Below are positions 1 through 7,894 of a stretch of DNA of 22,194 bases, piece after piece. The first letter of the stretch is position 1, and every line of letters begins with the position of its first letter. The notes under the pieces are model-generated. The model saw only the letters and a program-made list of their open reading frames with translations. It had not been told where the DNA came from and ran no database searches. Origin of the DNA: Spirochaetaceae bacterium (lineage in GTDB: Bacteria; Spirochaetota; Spirochaetia; Treponematales; Breznakiellaceae); assembly GCA_031284645.1 (NCBI GenBank), contig JAITXS010000170.1:1-22194 (forward strand). The letters run 5' to 3'. The position numbers and the translations under genes were made by a program.

Positions 1-372
1 GACGCTACCTGCCGCTATGAACTGCACACTCGTCTTGAAAGCCTTCCCAAACACACCAAGCTCTGTCACGGCGACTTTAACCCCAGCAATATCATTATCA
101 CTGATAATGATGAAGCGTATATTATCGACTGGTCGCACGCAGCGCAGGGTAATGCATCCGCTGATGCGGCACAGACCTATCTTTTGTTCTGGCTTACCGG
201 AAACATCAACGCCGCAGACAAATACCTTGACCTTTTTTGTGCGAAAAGCGACACCGCCAAACAGTATGTGCAGAAATGGATTTCGATCATTTCCGCCTCC
301 CGTCTGGCGCGGGCAAAACCCGAAGAAAGAGAATTCCTGCTTCACTGGGCAAATGTCGTAGAGTACGAATAA
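1..372 (+). CDS. APH-family phosphotransferase, C-terminal part
   Basis: The reading frame is open from the window edge and ends in TAA, so the gene is cut at its 5' side (123 codons remain). The piece carries the Brenner-type catalytic loop HGDFNPSNII and, about 20 residues on, IDWSHA, which corresponds to the metal-binding D of the aminoglycoside/choline-kinase fold. Members of this family transfer phosphate from ATP to a hydroxyl on a small substrate such as an aminoglycoside, choline, thiamine or homoserine. The substrate-recognition part that could tell these apart is either outside the window or too divergent to read, so no substrate is assigned. A strong hairpin terminator follows, which separates it from the hydrogenase locus. 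Confidence 0.75.
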   Translation, partial: DATCRYELHTRLESLPKHTKLCHGDFNPSNIIITDNDEAYIIDWSHAAQGNASADAAQTYLLFWLTGNINAADKYLDLFCAKSDTAKQYVQKWISIISASRLARAKPEEREFLLHWANVVEYE

Positions 373-449
373 GATCAGGAAGCGGCAGCAGGTATCGGGG
401 AATCGTATTTTTCCAGCAAAAATCCTTTCCCCGTGTCCGAACTAAGCTA

Positions 450-483
450 AAAAGCTCTAAAAACAGAATTTTTTAGAGCTTTT
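450..483 (+). terminator. Intrinsic terminator hairpin
   Basis: A perfect 14-bp inverted repeat (AAAAGCTCTAAAAA / TTTTTAGAGCTTTT) has a 6-nt loop and a T run. It lies between the APH-type gene and the NuoE-like gene. The A/T flanks would let it act in both directions. Its position only 26 nt before the next start means that gene needs a promoter in this gap or some readthrough. Confidence 0.8.
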
Positions 484-508
484 CCCAAGATTAAACAAGG
501 AGATAAAA

Positions 509-751
509 ATGAAAGTCACCGTGTGTATCGGCAGTTCCTGCCATTTAAAAGGTTCCCGACAAATAGTGGAACAATTACAGTCACTTATTGCGGAACGGAA
601 CTTGAAAGATACCGTTGAGCTTGCCGGTGTGTTCTGCATGGGGAAGTGCGATACCGGAGTTTCCGTTACTGTTGATGACGAGTATCATTCATTGCAGCCT
701 GAAAATGTCAAAACCTTTTTCGAGACCGTTATACTACGCAAAGTCGCATAA
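509..751 (+). CDS. NuoE-like thioredoxin-fold [2Fe-2S] ferredoxin
   Basis: This 80-residue protein has the four-cysteine pattern of the NuoE/HndA-type thioredoxin-like ferredoxin: CIGSSC near the N-terminus (C6, C11) and CMGKC at about residues 43-47, with the usual SCHLKGS and AGVFCMG surroundings. Such proteins carry a [2Fe-2S] cluster and shuttle electrons to or from hydrogenases and flavoproteins. It is half the length of full NuoE because the N-terminal helical part is missing, as is common for stand-alone copies beside [FeFe] hydrogenases. AAGGAG lies 7 nt before the ATG. It is followed by 170 nt without a gene and then the sensory hydrogenase, so its partner is probably one of the two hydrogenases downstream (inference from context). 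Confidence 0.85.
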   Translation: MKVTVCIGSSCHLKGSRQIVEQLQSLIAERNLKDTVELAGVFCMGKCDTGVSVTVDDEYHSLQPENVKTFFETVILRKVA

Positions 752-921
752 TACGGCGCGGTATAAAATCAAATTTCGCGGATTGTGCAAAAAATTTGAG
801 GCGCGTTTTTTTTTATAAATAGTTTTTGCCATCCGTGAAATTCCGCGTTAATCCGCGGATAAAATTCTTTATTGAGCGCCTCTTGTCTTTACCACGCATT
901 CATAAGAAAAGGAAATGATAG
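752..921. other. Intergenic region with inverted-repeat elements
   Basis: These 170 nt between the NuoE-like gene and the sensory hydrogenase hold no credible gene. CGCGGATT at 777-784 is complementary to AATCCGCG at 850-857, and 851-860 is a 10-bp perfect palindrome (ATCCGCGGAT). An A/T-rich stretch with TTTATAAAT follows a T run at about 808-820. The segment could hold a promoter or operator for the hydrogenase genes, or a dispersed intergenic repeat. I cannot choose between these from one copy. Confidence 0.3.
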
Positions 922-2619
922 ATGTCCGGAATTATTACACTTAAAGCGACCGACTGCAAGAACTGTTATAAATGTATACGGCATTGTCCGGTAAAATCCA
1001 TTCAGTTCACCGGCAATCAGGCGCAGATCATCCAGGATGAATGTATTCTCTGCGGGCGTTGTTTTGTTATCTGCCCCCAGAACGCCAAGGAAATCAGAAA
1101 CGATATTCCCAAAGCCCAGTCTCTTATCGCATCGGGTGTTCCGGTATATGCCAGCATAGCTCCTTCTTTCGCGGCGTGTTATACGGCCAACGAAGGCGGG
1201 CGGAGCCTTCCGATAAGCCGTATAGAAGCCGCTTTAAAACAACTCGGCTTTGCCGGTGTTGAAGAAACTGCTGTCGGCGCAACCATCGTAAAATATCAGT
1301 ATGACCGTATGGTCAATGAAGAGAAGCAAAATATTATCATATCAAGCTGCTGTCATACAGTAAATTTGCTGATTCAAAAATACTACCCCGAAGCCTTATC
1401 GTATATCGCACCGATTCTCTCTCCGATGCAGGCGCATAGTATTGATCTTAAACGCCGTTACCCTGAAGCAAAGACCGTATTTATAGGCCCCTGTATTTCT
1501 AAAAAAGACGAGGCCGAACGTTACGGCGGCATTGTTGACTGTGTGCTTACTTTTGAAGAACTATCGCAATGGCTGCAAAGCAAGCGTATCAGTTTTGATG
1601 AAAATCCGCAGGAAGAAAAAAACGAACATTCTCTGGCAAGGCTCTTTCCGCTTGCAGGCGGTATACTGCGGACTATGGCAAAAGAAAACAAAGCGTACAG
1701 CTATCTTGCGATAGACGGCATACATAATTGTCTTAATGCTATGGAAGATATTAAACAGGGAAAATTCGATAAATGTTTTCTTGAGATGTCGGCTTGTTCC
1801 GGCAGCTGTATCGGAGGGCCCACAATGAAAAAAGAGGGTAATACACCGGTACGGGACTACATTGCAGTGAACCGCTATGCCGGAGATAAAGATTACGAGG
1901 TGTACAGTTATAACAAAGAAAAGCTCGGCAAAAACTTTTCTTCCCTCAGTGCCCGCAAAGTACATTTGGGTAAAAACGCCATAGAAGAAGTGCTGCGGAA
2001 ACTCGGGAAAACAAAACCGGAAGACGAGCTTAACTGCGGATCGTGCGGTTATAACACCTGTCGGGAAAAGGCTCAGGCGGTACTGGAAGGCAAGGCAAAT
2101 CTTACTATGTGCCTTCCCTATCTGATAGAAAAAGCCAATTCATTTTCCGATAATATTATAAAAAACACCCCCAACGGGATCATTGTTATGAATGAACAGC
2201 TTGAGGTACAGCAGATAAACGATGCAGCCTGCGGGATACTCAATATTAATCAAAGTGACATACTCGGAGATCAGGTCGTGCGGATTCTTGATCCCATACC
2301 CTTTATTGAGGTACAAGAAGAAGGGCAAAATAAATATAATCAGCATTTATATCTTGCAGATTATAAAAAGCACGTGGAACAGACTATTATCTATGATAAA
2401 AATTATCACATCATTATCTGTATTATGCGGGATGTTACCGAAGCGGCAAATCAGCAGGAAAAAAAAGAGTACCTTAATCGTGAAACCATTGATATTACCG
2501 ATAAGGTTATTGAAAAACAGATGCGCGCGGTTCAGGAGATTGCCTCCCTTTTGGGCGAGACAACCGCCGAAACCAAAATTGCATTAACAAAATTAAAAAA
2601 GAGTTTGATCAATGAATGA
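922..2619 (+). CDS. Sensory-type [FeFe] hydrogenase with PAS domain (HydS-like)
   Basis: The 565-residue protein has a modular layout. Two [4Fe-4S] ferredoxin motifs (C12/15/18/22 and C41/44/47/51) come first, then the H-cluster domain, then a further four-cysteine Fe-S motif (C372, C375, C380, C397), and a PAS-like domain from about 410 to 510 with a helical tail. The three H-cluster signatures deviate from catalytic enzymes: SSCCHTV (141-147) replaces TSCCPxW, GPCISKK (189-195) replaces MPCxxKK, and SACSGSCIGG (290-299) replaces MACPGGCxxG. A hydrogenase core joined to a PAS domain and followed by a phosphatase gene is the hallmark of putative H2-sensing group C enzymes. The inferred role is sensing H2 or redox state rather than bulk H2 turnover. 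It overlaps the next gene by 8 nt, which implies coupled translation. The start follows an AAAAGGAAA ribosome site. Confidence 0.88.
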   Translation: MSGIITLKATDCKNCYKCIRHCPVKSIQFTGNQAQIIQDECILCGRCFVICPQNAKEIRNDIPKAQSLIASGVPVYASIAPSFAACYTANEGGRSLPISRIEAALKQLGFAGVEETAVGATIVKYQYDRMVNEEKQNIIISSCCHTVNLLIQKYYPEALSYIAPILSPMQAHSIDLKRRYPEAKTVFIGPCISKKDEAERYGGIVDCVLTFEELSQWLQSKRISFDENPQEEKNEHSLARLFPLAGGILRTMAKENKAYSYLAIDGIHNCLNAMEDIKQGKFDKCFLEMSACSGSCIGGPTMKKEGNTPVRDYIAVNRYAGDKDYEVYSYNKEKLGKNFSSLSARKVHLGKNAIEEVLRKLGKTKPEDELNCGSCGYNTCREKAQAVLEGKANLTMCLPYLIEKANSFSDNIIKNTPNGIIVMNEQLEVQQINDAACGILNINQSDILGDQVVRILDPIPFIEVQEEGQNKYNQHLYLADYKKHVEQTIIYDKNYHIIICIMRDVTEAANQQEKKEYLNRETIDITDKVIEKQMRAVQEIASLLGETTAETKIALTKLKKSLINE

Positions 2620-3826
2620 TTTATGTACTGATATCGGGTTTGTCAGTGTAAACAAACACGGGGAACAGCTCTGCGGCGATCATATCGAAGTGATTAGCGA
2701 TGACAAACTTACTGTTGCTGTTTTGGCAGACGGGCTTGGAAGCGGCGTTAAAGCAAATATACTTTCCACCCTTACGGCAAAGATCATCTCAACCATGATA
2801 GCAAACTCCCTGCCGGTCGAGGAATGTGTCAGCACTATAGCGGCAACCTTACCGATATGCAAGGTGCGCCAAATTGCCTACTCAACATATACGATTATTT
2901 GCATAAACGATAATCAGGAAGCGGAAATTATTCAATATGACAACCCCCATGTAATTTGTTTACGCGGCGGGAAAAACCTGGAGTATCCTGAAACAGCAGA
3001 AATAATCATGAATGAAAGCGGAGAGACCCCGCCAATTCAAGGCCCACTGGGGAAAAAGGTCATCTACAAAACCAAAATGGCGCTCCACGAGGACGATACT
3101 TTTATCGCCATGAGCGACGGGGCCATCCATGCGGGAATCGGAAAAAGCCTTAATTTCGGCTGGCAGCGCCCTGATATTATCCGCTACATGGAAGAGCAGT
3201 ACAACAGCGCTTATACGGCAAAAACACTCAGTTCCCTGCTTCTTAATAAATGTGTCTCGCTGTACGGAGGAGAGCCCGGGGATGACACAAGTATCTGCGC
3301 GGTAAAAATCCGCCGGCGCCGCCCCATCAATTTACTTATTGGCCCTCCGGCAGAGCCTAAAGACCTTACAAAAATGATGTCGCTCTTTTTTGCTAAAAAG
3401 GGCAAGCATATTGTCTGCGGCGGGACAACATCTTCTCTTGCTGCAAAATTCCTCAATAAAACTCTGGAAGTAGGTCTGCCCCGCTACCAGGATCCTGATA
3501 TTCCGCCGACCGCACATATCGAAGGAGTTGATCTGGTGTGTGAAGGAGTCATCACGATAAGCCGGGTACTGGAGTACGCTCAGGATTATCTCAAGGATCA
3601 TGATGAGTATTTCCGCTGGAAGGACGGGGAGGATGGCGCTTCTCAGATTGCCCGTCTGCTCTTTGAGGAAGCAAGCGATATTAATTTTTATGTAGGGCGG
3701 GCTATTAACGCAGCGCATCAGAATCCGAATCTCCCGATTGGATTTAGTATCAAGATGCGCTTGATTGACGAACTTGCAAACTGTTTAAAAGAAATGGGAA
3801 AACAAATAAAGGTGAGTTACTTTTAA
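2612..3826 (+). CDS. SpoIIE/PP2C-type Ser/Thr phosphatase coupled to HydS
   Basis: The first 235 residues carry PP2C/SpoIIE phosphatase motifs: ADGLGSG (39-45), MSDGAIHAG (about 167-174) and GDDTS (223-227), which supply the aspartates for the two-metal centre. The gene starts inside the end of the sensory hydrogenase gene (8-nt overlap), so the two products are probably made together and may act as a sensor-effector pair that dephosphorylates an unknown protein. Residues from about 238 to 404 form an extra domain that begins RRRPINLLIGPPAEP, with GGTTSSLAA and GVDLVCEGV motifs. I do not recognise it with certainty, though the same extension appears to accompany phosphatases of hydrogenase operons. 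No signal peptide or membrane segment is seen, so it should be cytoplasmic. Confidence 0.85.
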   Translation: MNDLCTDIGFVSVNKHGEQLCGDHIEVISDDKLTVAVLADGLGSGVKANILSTLTAKIISTMIANSLPVEECVSTIAATLPICKVRQIAYSTYTIICINDNQEAEIIQYDNPHVICLRGGKNLEYPETAEIIMNESGETPPIQGPLGKKVIYKTKMALHEDDTFIAMSDGAIHAGIGKSLNFGWQRPDIIRYMEEQYNSAYTAKTLSSLLLNKCVSLYGGEPGDDTSICAVKIRRRRPINLLIGPPAEPKDLTKMMSLFFAKKGKHIVCGGTTSSLAAKFLNKTLEVGLPRYQDPDIPPTAHIEGVDLVCEGVITISRVLEYAQDYLKDHDEYFRWKDGEDGASQIARLLFEEASDINFYVGRAINAAHQNPNLPIGFSIKMRLIDELANCLKEMGKQIKVSYF

Positions 3827-3827
3827 T

Positions 3828-5342
3828 ATGATGTATTATAATAATAACGCTGTACTGATAAAAAGTCAGCTTTTGGTTGCTATCATCAAGTTATTTCTTG
3901 ATGACAAGCTTGAAGAAGAGATAGATCGTATTCCCTGGAACCTGACACATGGTAAGGATTACCTACCTATACGCTGCTGTGTGCAGCATGACCGTGCGAT
4001 TTTAAAGACGCGTATCCTTGCGCGGCTTGGGTTTTCTATCGAAGACTACACGGATCAAGGGGATTCCATTGCGCCCTATGCAAGAAAAGCTCTCGCGCGA
4101 AAAAAGCCCGAGGAGCCAATAATCACGGTTCTGGACGAAGCCTGTAATGCCTGTATTAAAACACAGTATCTGATTACCAATGCGTGTCAGGGCTGTCTTG
4201 CCCGTCCCTGTTCCATGAATTGTCCGAAAAAAGCCATAACAATTACGAAGAATCATGCGGATATTGATAATGATAAATGTATCAACTGCGGTATATGTCT
4301 TCAGTCCTGTCCGTATCACGCGATTATAAAAATCCCCGTACCCTGCGAAGAGGCCTGTCCTGTCGGGGCAATCACAAAAGATGCGAATAATAAAGAGCGG
4401 GTAGATTTTGAAAAATGCGTGTTCTGCGGAAACTGTATGCGGGAATGTCCCTTTAGCGCAATGATGGATAAATCTCAGATTATTGATGTGCTTAGCGCAA
4501 AGCGGGCCGGAAAAAAACTATCCGCGCTTATTGCTCCGGCAATAGCCGGACAATTCCGCGCGCCGCTTAATCAACTGGTCGGAGCCCTTAAAAAGGCAGG
4601 CTTCGATGAAGTCTACGAAGTCGCCCTTGGGGCTGATATAACCGCGCATAAAGAAGCGGAAGAATTTGTCGAAAGGATAGGAAGAAATGAATCCTTTATG
4701 ACCACCAGCTGCTGTCCGGCATATATCGAGATGGCAAAAAAACATCTTCCGGAACTGAAGCCGCATATTTCAAATACCTGTACCCCCATGCATTATACTG
4801 CGGAGCTTGCCAAAAAAGATCATCCTGATTATACAAGAATCTTTATCGGGCCTTGTTTTGCCAAACGTAAAGAAGGCATAGACAATCCCCTGATCGATTA
4901 TGTACTGAGTGCAGAAGAAATTGATGCCCTTTTTACCGCAATGGACATCAATATTAAAGATTGCATACAAGAGAGCGCCGCCATAGGCGAGGCAAAAAAA
5001 GCAGGACGCAGTTTCCCCTGGGCAGGCGGCATCATAGAGGCGATCCATGACAACTTAAAGGGAAATACCCGCTTTAGTCCGGTTTCAGTAGTTAAAAACG
5101 ACAAAACAAGCGCAAAAACGGTCTTGGTTGATATTATGGAGTCTTTTTCTCCGGTTTCCGTAAACGGCTTTACCAAAGAAGGCTTAAAAACGTTAAAAGA
5201 CTGGTCAGAGGGCAACAATACCGGCAATCTTCTTGAAGTTATGGCCTGCCCGGGAGGTTGTATCGCAGGGCCAATGGTTGTCGCCAAACCCTCAGTTGCA
5301 CTCAATCAGGTAAAAAAACTTGCCGAATCAAGCGAGGTCTAG
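3828..5342 (+). CDS. [FeFe] hydrogenase, catalytic type (group B-like)
   Basis: This 504-residue protein has an N-terminal region of about 100 residues with no assigned domain. A cysteine-rich stretch follows, with CxxCxxC-type ferredoxin motifs around 120-132, 151-161 and 197-207, and then a complete H-cluster domain. The H-cluster signatures are close to canonical: TSCCPAY (293-299), GPCFAKRK (341-348) and MACPGGCIAGP (472-482). It should reduce protons to H2 with electrons from ferredoxin, or run in reverse. The order NuoE-like, PAS-hydrogenase, SpoIIE phosphatase, hydrogenase resembles the hfs-type loci of fermentative anaerobes, as I recall them. AAAGGTGAG precedes the start, and either ATG at 3828 or 3831 could be used. 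The gene starts 1 nt after the phosphatase stop. Confidence 0.9.
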   Translation: MMYYNNNAVLIKSQLLVAIIKLFLDDKLEEEIDRIPWNLTHGKDYLPIRCCVQHDRAILKTRILARLGFSIEDYTDQGDSIAPYARKALARKKPEEPIITVLDEACNACIKTQYLITNACQGCLARPCSMNCPKKAITITKNHADIDNDKCINCGICLQSCPYHAIIKIPVPCEEACPVGAITKDANNKERVDFEKCVFCGNCMRECPFSAMMDKSQIIDVLSAKRAGKKLSALIAPAIAGQFRAPLNQLVGALKKAGFDEVYEVALGADITAHKEAEEFVERIGRNESFMTTSCCPAYIEMAKKHLPELKPHISNTCTPMHYTAELAKKDHPDYTRIFIGPCFAKRKEGIDNPLIDYVLSAEEIDALFTAMDINIKDCIQESAAIGEAKKAGRSFPWAGGIIEAIHDNLKGNTRFSPVSVVKNDKTSAKTVLVDIMESFSPVSVNGFTKEGLKTLKDWSEGNNTGNLLEVMACPGGCIAGPMVVAKPSVALNQVKKLAESSEV

Positions 5343-5347
5343 GCTTA

Positions 5348-5390
5348 TGGGTTTAGGGTTGAAATTTTAGCATGATCTGCCCTGAACCCA
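5348..5390. terminator. Hairpin between convergent genes
   Basis: TGGGTTTAGGG (5348-5358) pairs with CCCTGAACCCA (5380-5390) over 11 bp with one G-T wobble and a 21-nt loop. It lies in the 62-nt gap between the convergent hydrogenase and biotin ligase genes. There is no clear T tract, so it may be a weak bidirectional terminator or simply an mRNA 3'-end stabiliser. Confidence 0.4.
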
Positions 5391-5404
5391 CAAGACAATG
5401 AGAT

Positions 5405-6277
5405 CTACTTGGGATACTGAAGTTCTCCGGTGATACATTCACACGGGATGTCGGCGTTTTCCGGTACAATCAATAAGCCGCCCTGTTCGGAAAGGCCGCA
5501 GAGTTTCCCCTGAATTTTTCTGCCGCTGTCCGCCTGTCCTTCTATAAAAAGAACATCTTTATTTTTCATAAAAAGTTTTTGATCAAGCCGTGACCGCCAT
5601 GAACAACGCGCCTTTTCATCGTTTAATTCGTAATAAAGCGCTTTTAAAATTTCTTCCAACAAGACAGGCCGTATATTCGCCGGAGCTTCTCCGTTATTTC
5701 CCCATTCCATCATAATGCTTGTCGCCCCGGGATAATCCCTAAAAGAGTTTTGCAGAATATTTATACCGATTCCGATAAAAATATTTTTTCCGTCACTCTC
5801 CGTTAATATACCGCTGATTTTTTTGTTGTTTACCATAACGTCATTCGGCCATTTTATTGATATTACAGGCTGCACATGCCCGGGTGCAAGATGAGCATTT
5901 ACAGACTCAAGGGCCTTGACAATGGCAAGACCACAACGCAAGGTAATTGCCTCGGGGAACTCGTCAAAATTATGGTAACGTAAAAGAATAGTGCACAGCA
6001 GGCTTTCCCCGTTTTTTCCTTCCCATACCCGTTGTTTAATCCGTCCCCGTCCGCAGCGCTGGAAATCAGCGATTACAAGACTCCCGGTCGGCGCATTGTC
6101 TTTTTCCAGAAGACGCGCTTCCTCCATAGTCGAGTCGCAGCTTTCAATATGATGCAGCGGCGCACCCCAGGGATTCTCTACATCAATTATTTTTTTCACC
6201 GAATTTACTGTACAATAAATGGTTTGGCTTTGGGTAGAGGATTGCTGCGGCAGTCTCATGGTAAAACACATCACCAT
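5405..6277 (-). CDS. birA: Biotin--[acetyl-CoA-carboxylase] ligase, monofunctional
   Basis: The protein (290 residues) attaches biotin to biotin-dependent carboxylase and decarboxylase subunits by way of biotinyl-5'-AMP. Key motifs are present: ESCDSTMEEA near 45-54, the biotin/ATP loop GRGRIKQ (76-82), KWPNDV (142-147) and KKISGILTE (152-160). The C-terminal SH3-like lobe is also recognisable (GRKIQGKLCGLSEQG). The catalytic domain begins at about residue 40 and only some 36 residues precede it, so the winged-helix DNA-binding domain of bifunctional BirA is absent. The protein should be an enzyme only. The start is uncertain, because ATGs at 6277, 6271 and 6259 are in frame and none has a strong ribosome site. 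Confidence 0.9.
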   Translation of the reverse strand: MVMCFTMRLPQQSSTQSQTIYCTVNSVKKIIDVENPWGAPLHHIESCDSTMEEARLLEKDNAPTGSLVIADFQRCGRGRIKQRVWEGKNGESLLCTILLRYHNFDEFPEAITLRCGLAIVKALESVNAHLAPGHVQPVISIKWPNDVMVNNKKISGILTESDGKNIFIGIGINILQNSFRDYPGATSIMMEWGNNGEAPANIRPVLLEEILKALYYELNDEKARCSWRSRLDQKLFMKNKDVLFIEGQADSGRKIQGKLCGLSEQGGLLIVPENADIPCECITGELQYPK

Positions 6278-6302
6278 AAAGATTTTGCGTGTGCACCTTG
6301 CA

Positions 6303-6332
6303 TTGACAGTTTCTAAAATGAAGCGTTATAGT
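6303..6332 (+). promoter_or_regulatory. Sigma-70 promoter for the lipoprotein/methyltransferase operon
   Basis: TTGACA (6303-6308), an 18-nt spacer and TATAGT (6327-6332) give a full -35 and a five-of-six -10 match. Transcription would begin near 6340, with AAGGAG (6351-6356) 7 nt before the ATG at 6364. It lies in the gap divergent from the biotin ligase gene. Confidence 0.7.
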
Positions 6333-6363
6333 ATATACTGGTTATACAACAAGGAGTTTATTT

Positions 6364-6765
6364 ATGATAAAATTCGATGCAGGCAAGTATCGGGTATGGA
6401 TATTTTGTTTTGTAATGGCATCGGCGCTCATTGGTTTAAACGGATGCGCTTCATCGTCTAAACCCGGCGCAACAGAGACGATAACAGACAGCCTGCCGCC
6501 GGGTGCAAACAGTGAAATGCTTTTTTCCGCATTTGAGACAGCTTTTACCGATGTATTCCGCAAATATCATCCTATAACAAAACGGTTAAACGGAACGGTC
6601 ACCGGTACTGCGGCCTACGGGAAATATCCGATCAGCTTCACACTGACATACGAGAACAATAATTACACAATATACGGCGAAAGCAGCTTACGAAAGAAAG
6701 GGTACCTGAATAAGTGGATACAGAATGTTCATCAAAGAACTAATAACTATTTAGCAAAAAACTAA
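6364..6765 (+). CDS. Small lipoprotein of unknown function
   Basis: This 133-residue protein starts with a charged N-terminus, a hydrophobic stretch (about residues 10-25) and the lipobox LNGC followed by ASSS. That fits lipoprotein signal peptide cleavage and attachment to a membrane, with the looser lipobox seen in spirochaetes. The mature part is small, without cysteine motifs, and has a beta-rich look (GTVTGTAAYGKYPISF, NNYTIYGES). I do not recognise a family. It is the first gene of a four-gene run whose other members resemble the start of aryl-polyene clusters, where a small envelope protein is often present. A role in envelope placement of a lipid product is possible but only contextual. 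It ends 2 nt before the GTG of the methyltransferase gene. Confidence 0.75.
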   Translation: MIKFDAGKYRVWIFCFVMASALIGLNGCASSSKPGATETITDSLPPGANSEMLFSAFETAFTDVFRKYHPITKRLNGTVTGTAAYGKYPISFTLTYENNNYTIYGESSLRKKGYLNKWIQNVHQRTNNYLAKN

Positions 6766-6767
6766 AC

Positions 6768-7868
6768 GTGAATAAGACTGCCGGTATAAAAGATATTCGG
6801 GCTGTAGATGCTAAATTTGAGGCGCAGAAGATAGCATTCGGGCCTCTCGTGTTTCATGCAGCCCGCGCCCTTATTGATTTCGGGATACTCCGCGCTGTTT
6901 CCGATGCGGGCGCACAGGGACTGAGCTGTAAGGAAATAGCAGAAAAATCAGGTATTTCACTCTACGGCGTTAGCCTGCTTGCTGAAATGGCGCTGGGCAT
7001 GAAGGTTTTCCTGCGTGCGGAGCCTTCCGATTCCGAAGATCAGGATGAACATTTTATTTTAGGGAAGACAGGCTTTTTCCTTCTTGAAGATGATATGACA
7101 CGGGTCAATATGAACTTTGTGTATGATATTTGTTATCAGGGAGCCTCTTTTCTGCCCGAATCAATCAAAACAGGAGAGCCGCTAGGTCTTTCTGTTTTTG
7201 GTAAACAGCATAAAACCATCTATGAGGCGCTTTCATCATTGCCGGAACAAAGTAAAAAAAGCTGGTTTGAATTCGATCATTTTTATTCCGACATTGCGTT
7301 CCCGTGCGCCCTTCCGATTGTTTTTGACCGGAAGCCCAAAAATCTTGTTGATGTCGGGGGAAATACGGCAAAATGGGCTATAAGCTGCTGTTCATTTAAT
7401 ACCGATGTAAAAATTACGATAGTCGATCTCCCGGGACAGACCGCCCTTGCCGAAAAAAACGCTCAGGCGGCCGGTTTTTCCGACAGGATATGCGTTTATC
7501 CCTGCGATATTCTTGATGAAAACACCGAGTTCCCCAAAGGTGCCGATGCTGTCTGGATGAGCCAATTCCTTGATTGTTTTTCGCTCTCCGATATTACTTT
7601 GATTTTAAAGAAAATCAGGCGCGCTGTTGACCGGAATGCCGATATTTTTATTTTGGAACCGCTCCTTGACATGCAAAAATTTGAGGCCGCCGCTTATTCT
7701 TTACAGGCAGCATCTCTTTACTTTAGCTGTATGGCGAACGGGAAGAGCACGTTCTATCACTTTCGTGAATTAAAAGACGCCGTTGAACGTGCCGGATTCG
7801 ACTTAAGCTGCGCCCATCACAATATAGGCTCCAATGCCTATTCGCTCCTCTGTTTTAAAAAAATATAA
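6768..7868 (+). CDS. SAM-dependent O-methyltransferase, aryl-polyene cluster type
   Basis: The 366-residue protein has the layout of the O-methyltransferase-2 family. An N-terminal winged-helix dimerisation part comes first (about 25-105, with ALIDFGILRAV and SCKEIAEKSGIS), followed by a Rossmann SAM-binding domain opened by LVDVGGNTAKWA (193-204) and then ITIVDLPGQ and DAVWMSQFLDCFS. These enzymes methylate hydroxyl groups of aromatic products. The LVDVGGNTxKWA signature and the following chain-length-factor and acyltransferase genes match the methyltransferase that modifies the aryl head group in aryl-polyene (Ape) clusters. It starts with GTG, 2 nt after the lipoprotein stop, without a strong ribosome site, so it probably relies on coupling. 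The assignment to a specific substrate is inference. Confidence 0.82.
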   Translation: MNKTAGIKDIRAVDAKFEAQKIAFGPLVFHAARALIDFGILRAVSDAGAQGLSCKEIAEKSGISLYGVSLLAEMALGMKVFLRAEPSDSEDQDEHFILGKTGFFLLEDDMTRVNMNFVYDICYQGASFLPESIKTGEPLGLSVFGKQHKTIYEALSSLPEQSKKSWFEFDHFYSDIAFPCALPIVFDRKPKNLVDVGGNTAKWAISCCSFNTDVKITIVDLPGQTALAEKNAQAAGFSDRICVYPCDILDENTEFPKGADAVWMSQFLDCFSLSDITLILKKIRRAVDRNADIFILEPLLDMQKFEAAAYSLQAASLYFSCMANGKSTFYHFRELKDAVERAGFDLSCAHHNIGSNAYSLLCFKKI

Positions 7869-7894
7869 AAAGGAGCTTGTTTTTTATCACGTGT

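Noticed and set aside
450..483. Riboswitch or attenuator ahead of the NuoE-like gene
   Set aside because: The hairpin is a simple A/T-flanked terminator, and no alternative pairing or leader peptide could be found.
1561..1965. 134-codon reverse-strand frame inside the sensory hydrogenase gene
   Set aside because: It runs opposite a clearly conserved domain, has no ribosome site and reads as low-quality protein.
4898..5305. 135-codon reverse-strand frame inside the catalytic hydrogenase gene
   Set aside because: It overlaps the region encoding the MACPGGC motif on the + strand and shows no protein family features.
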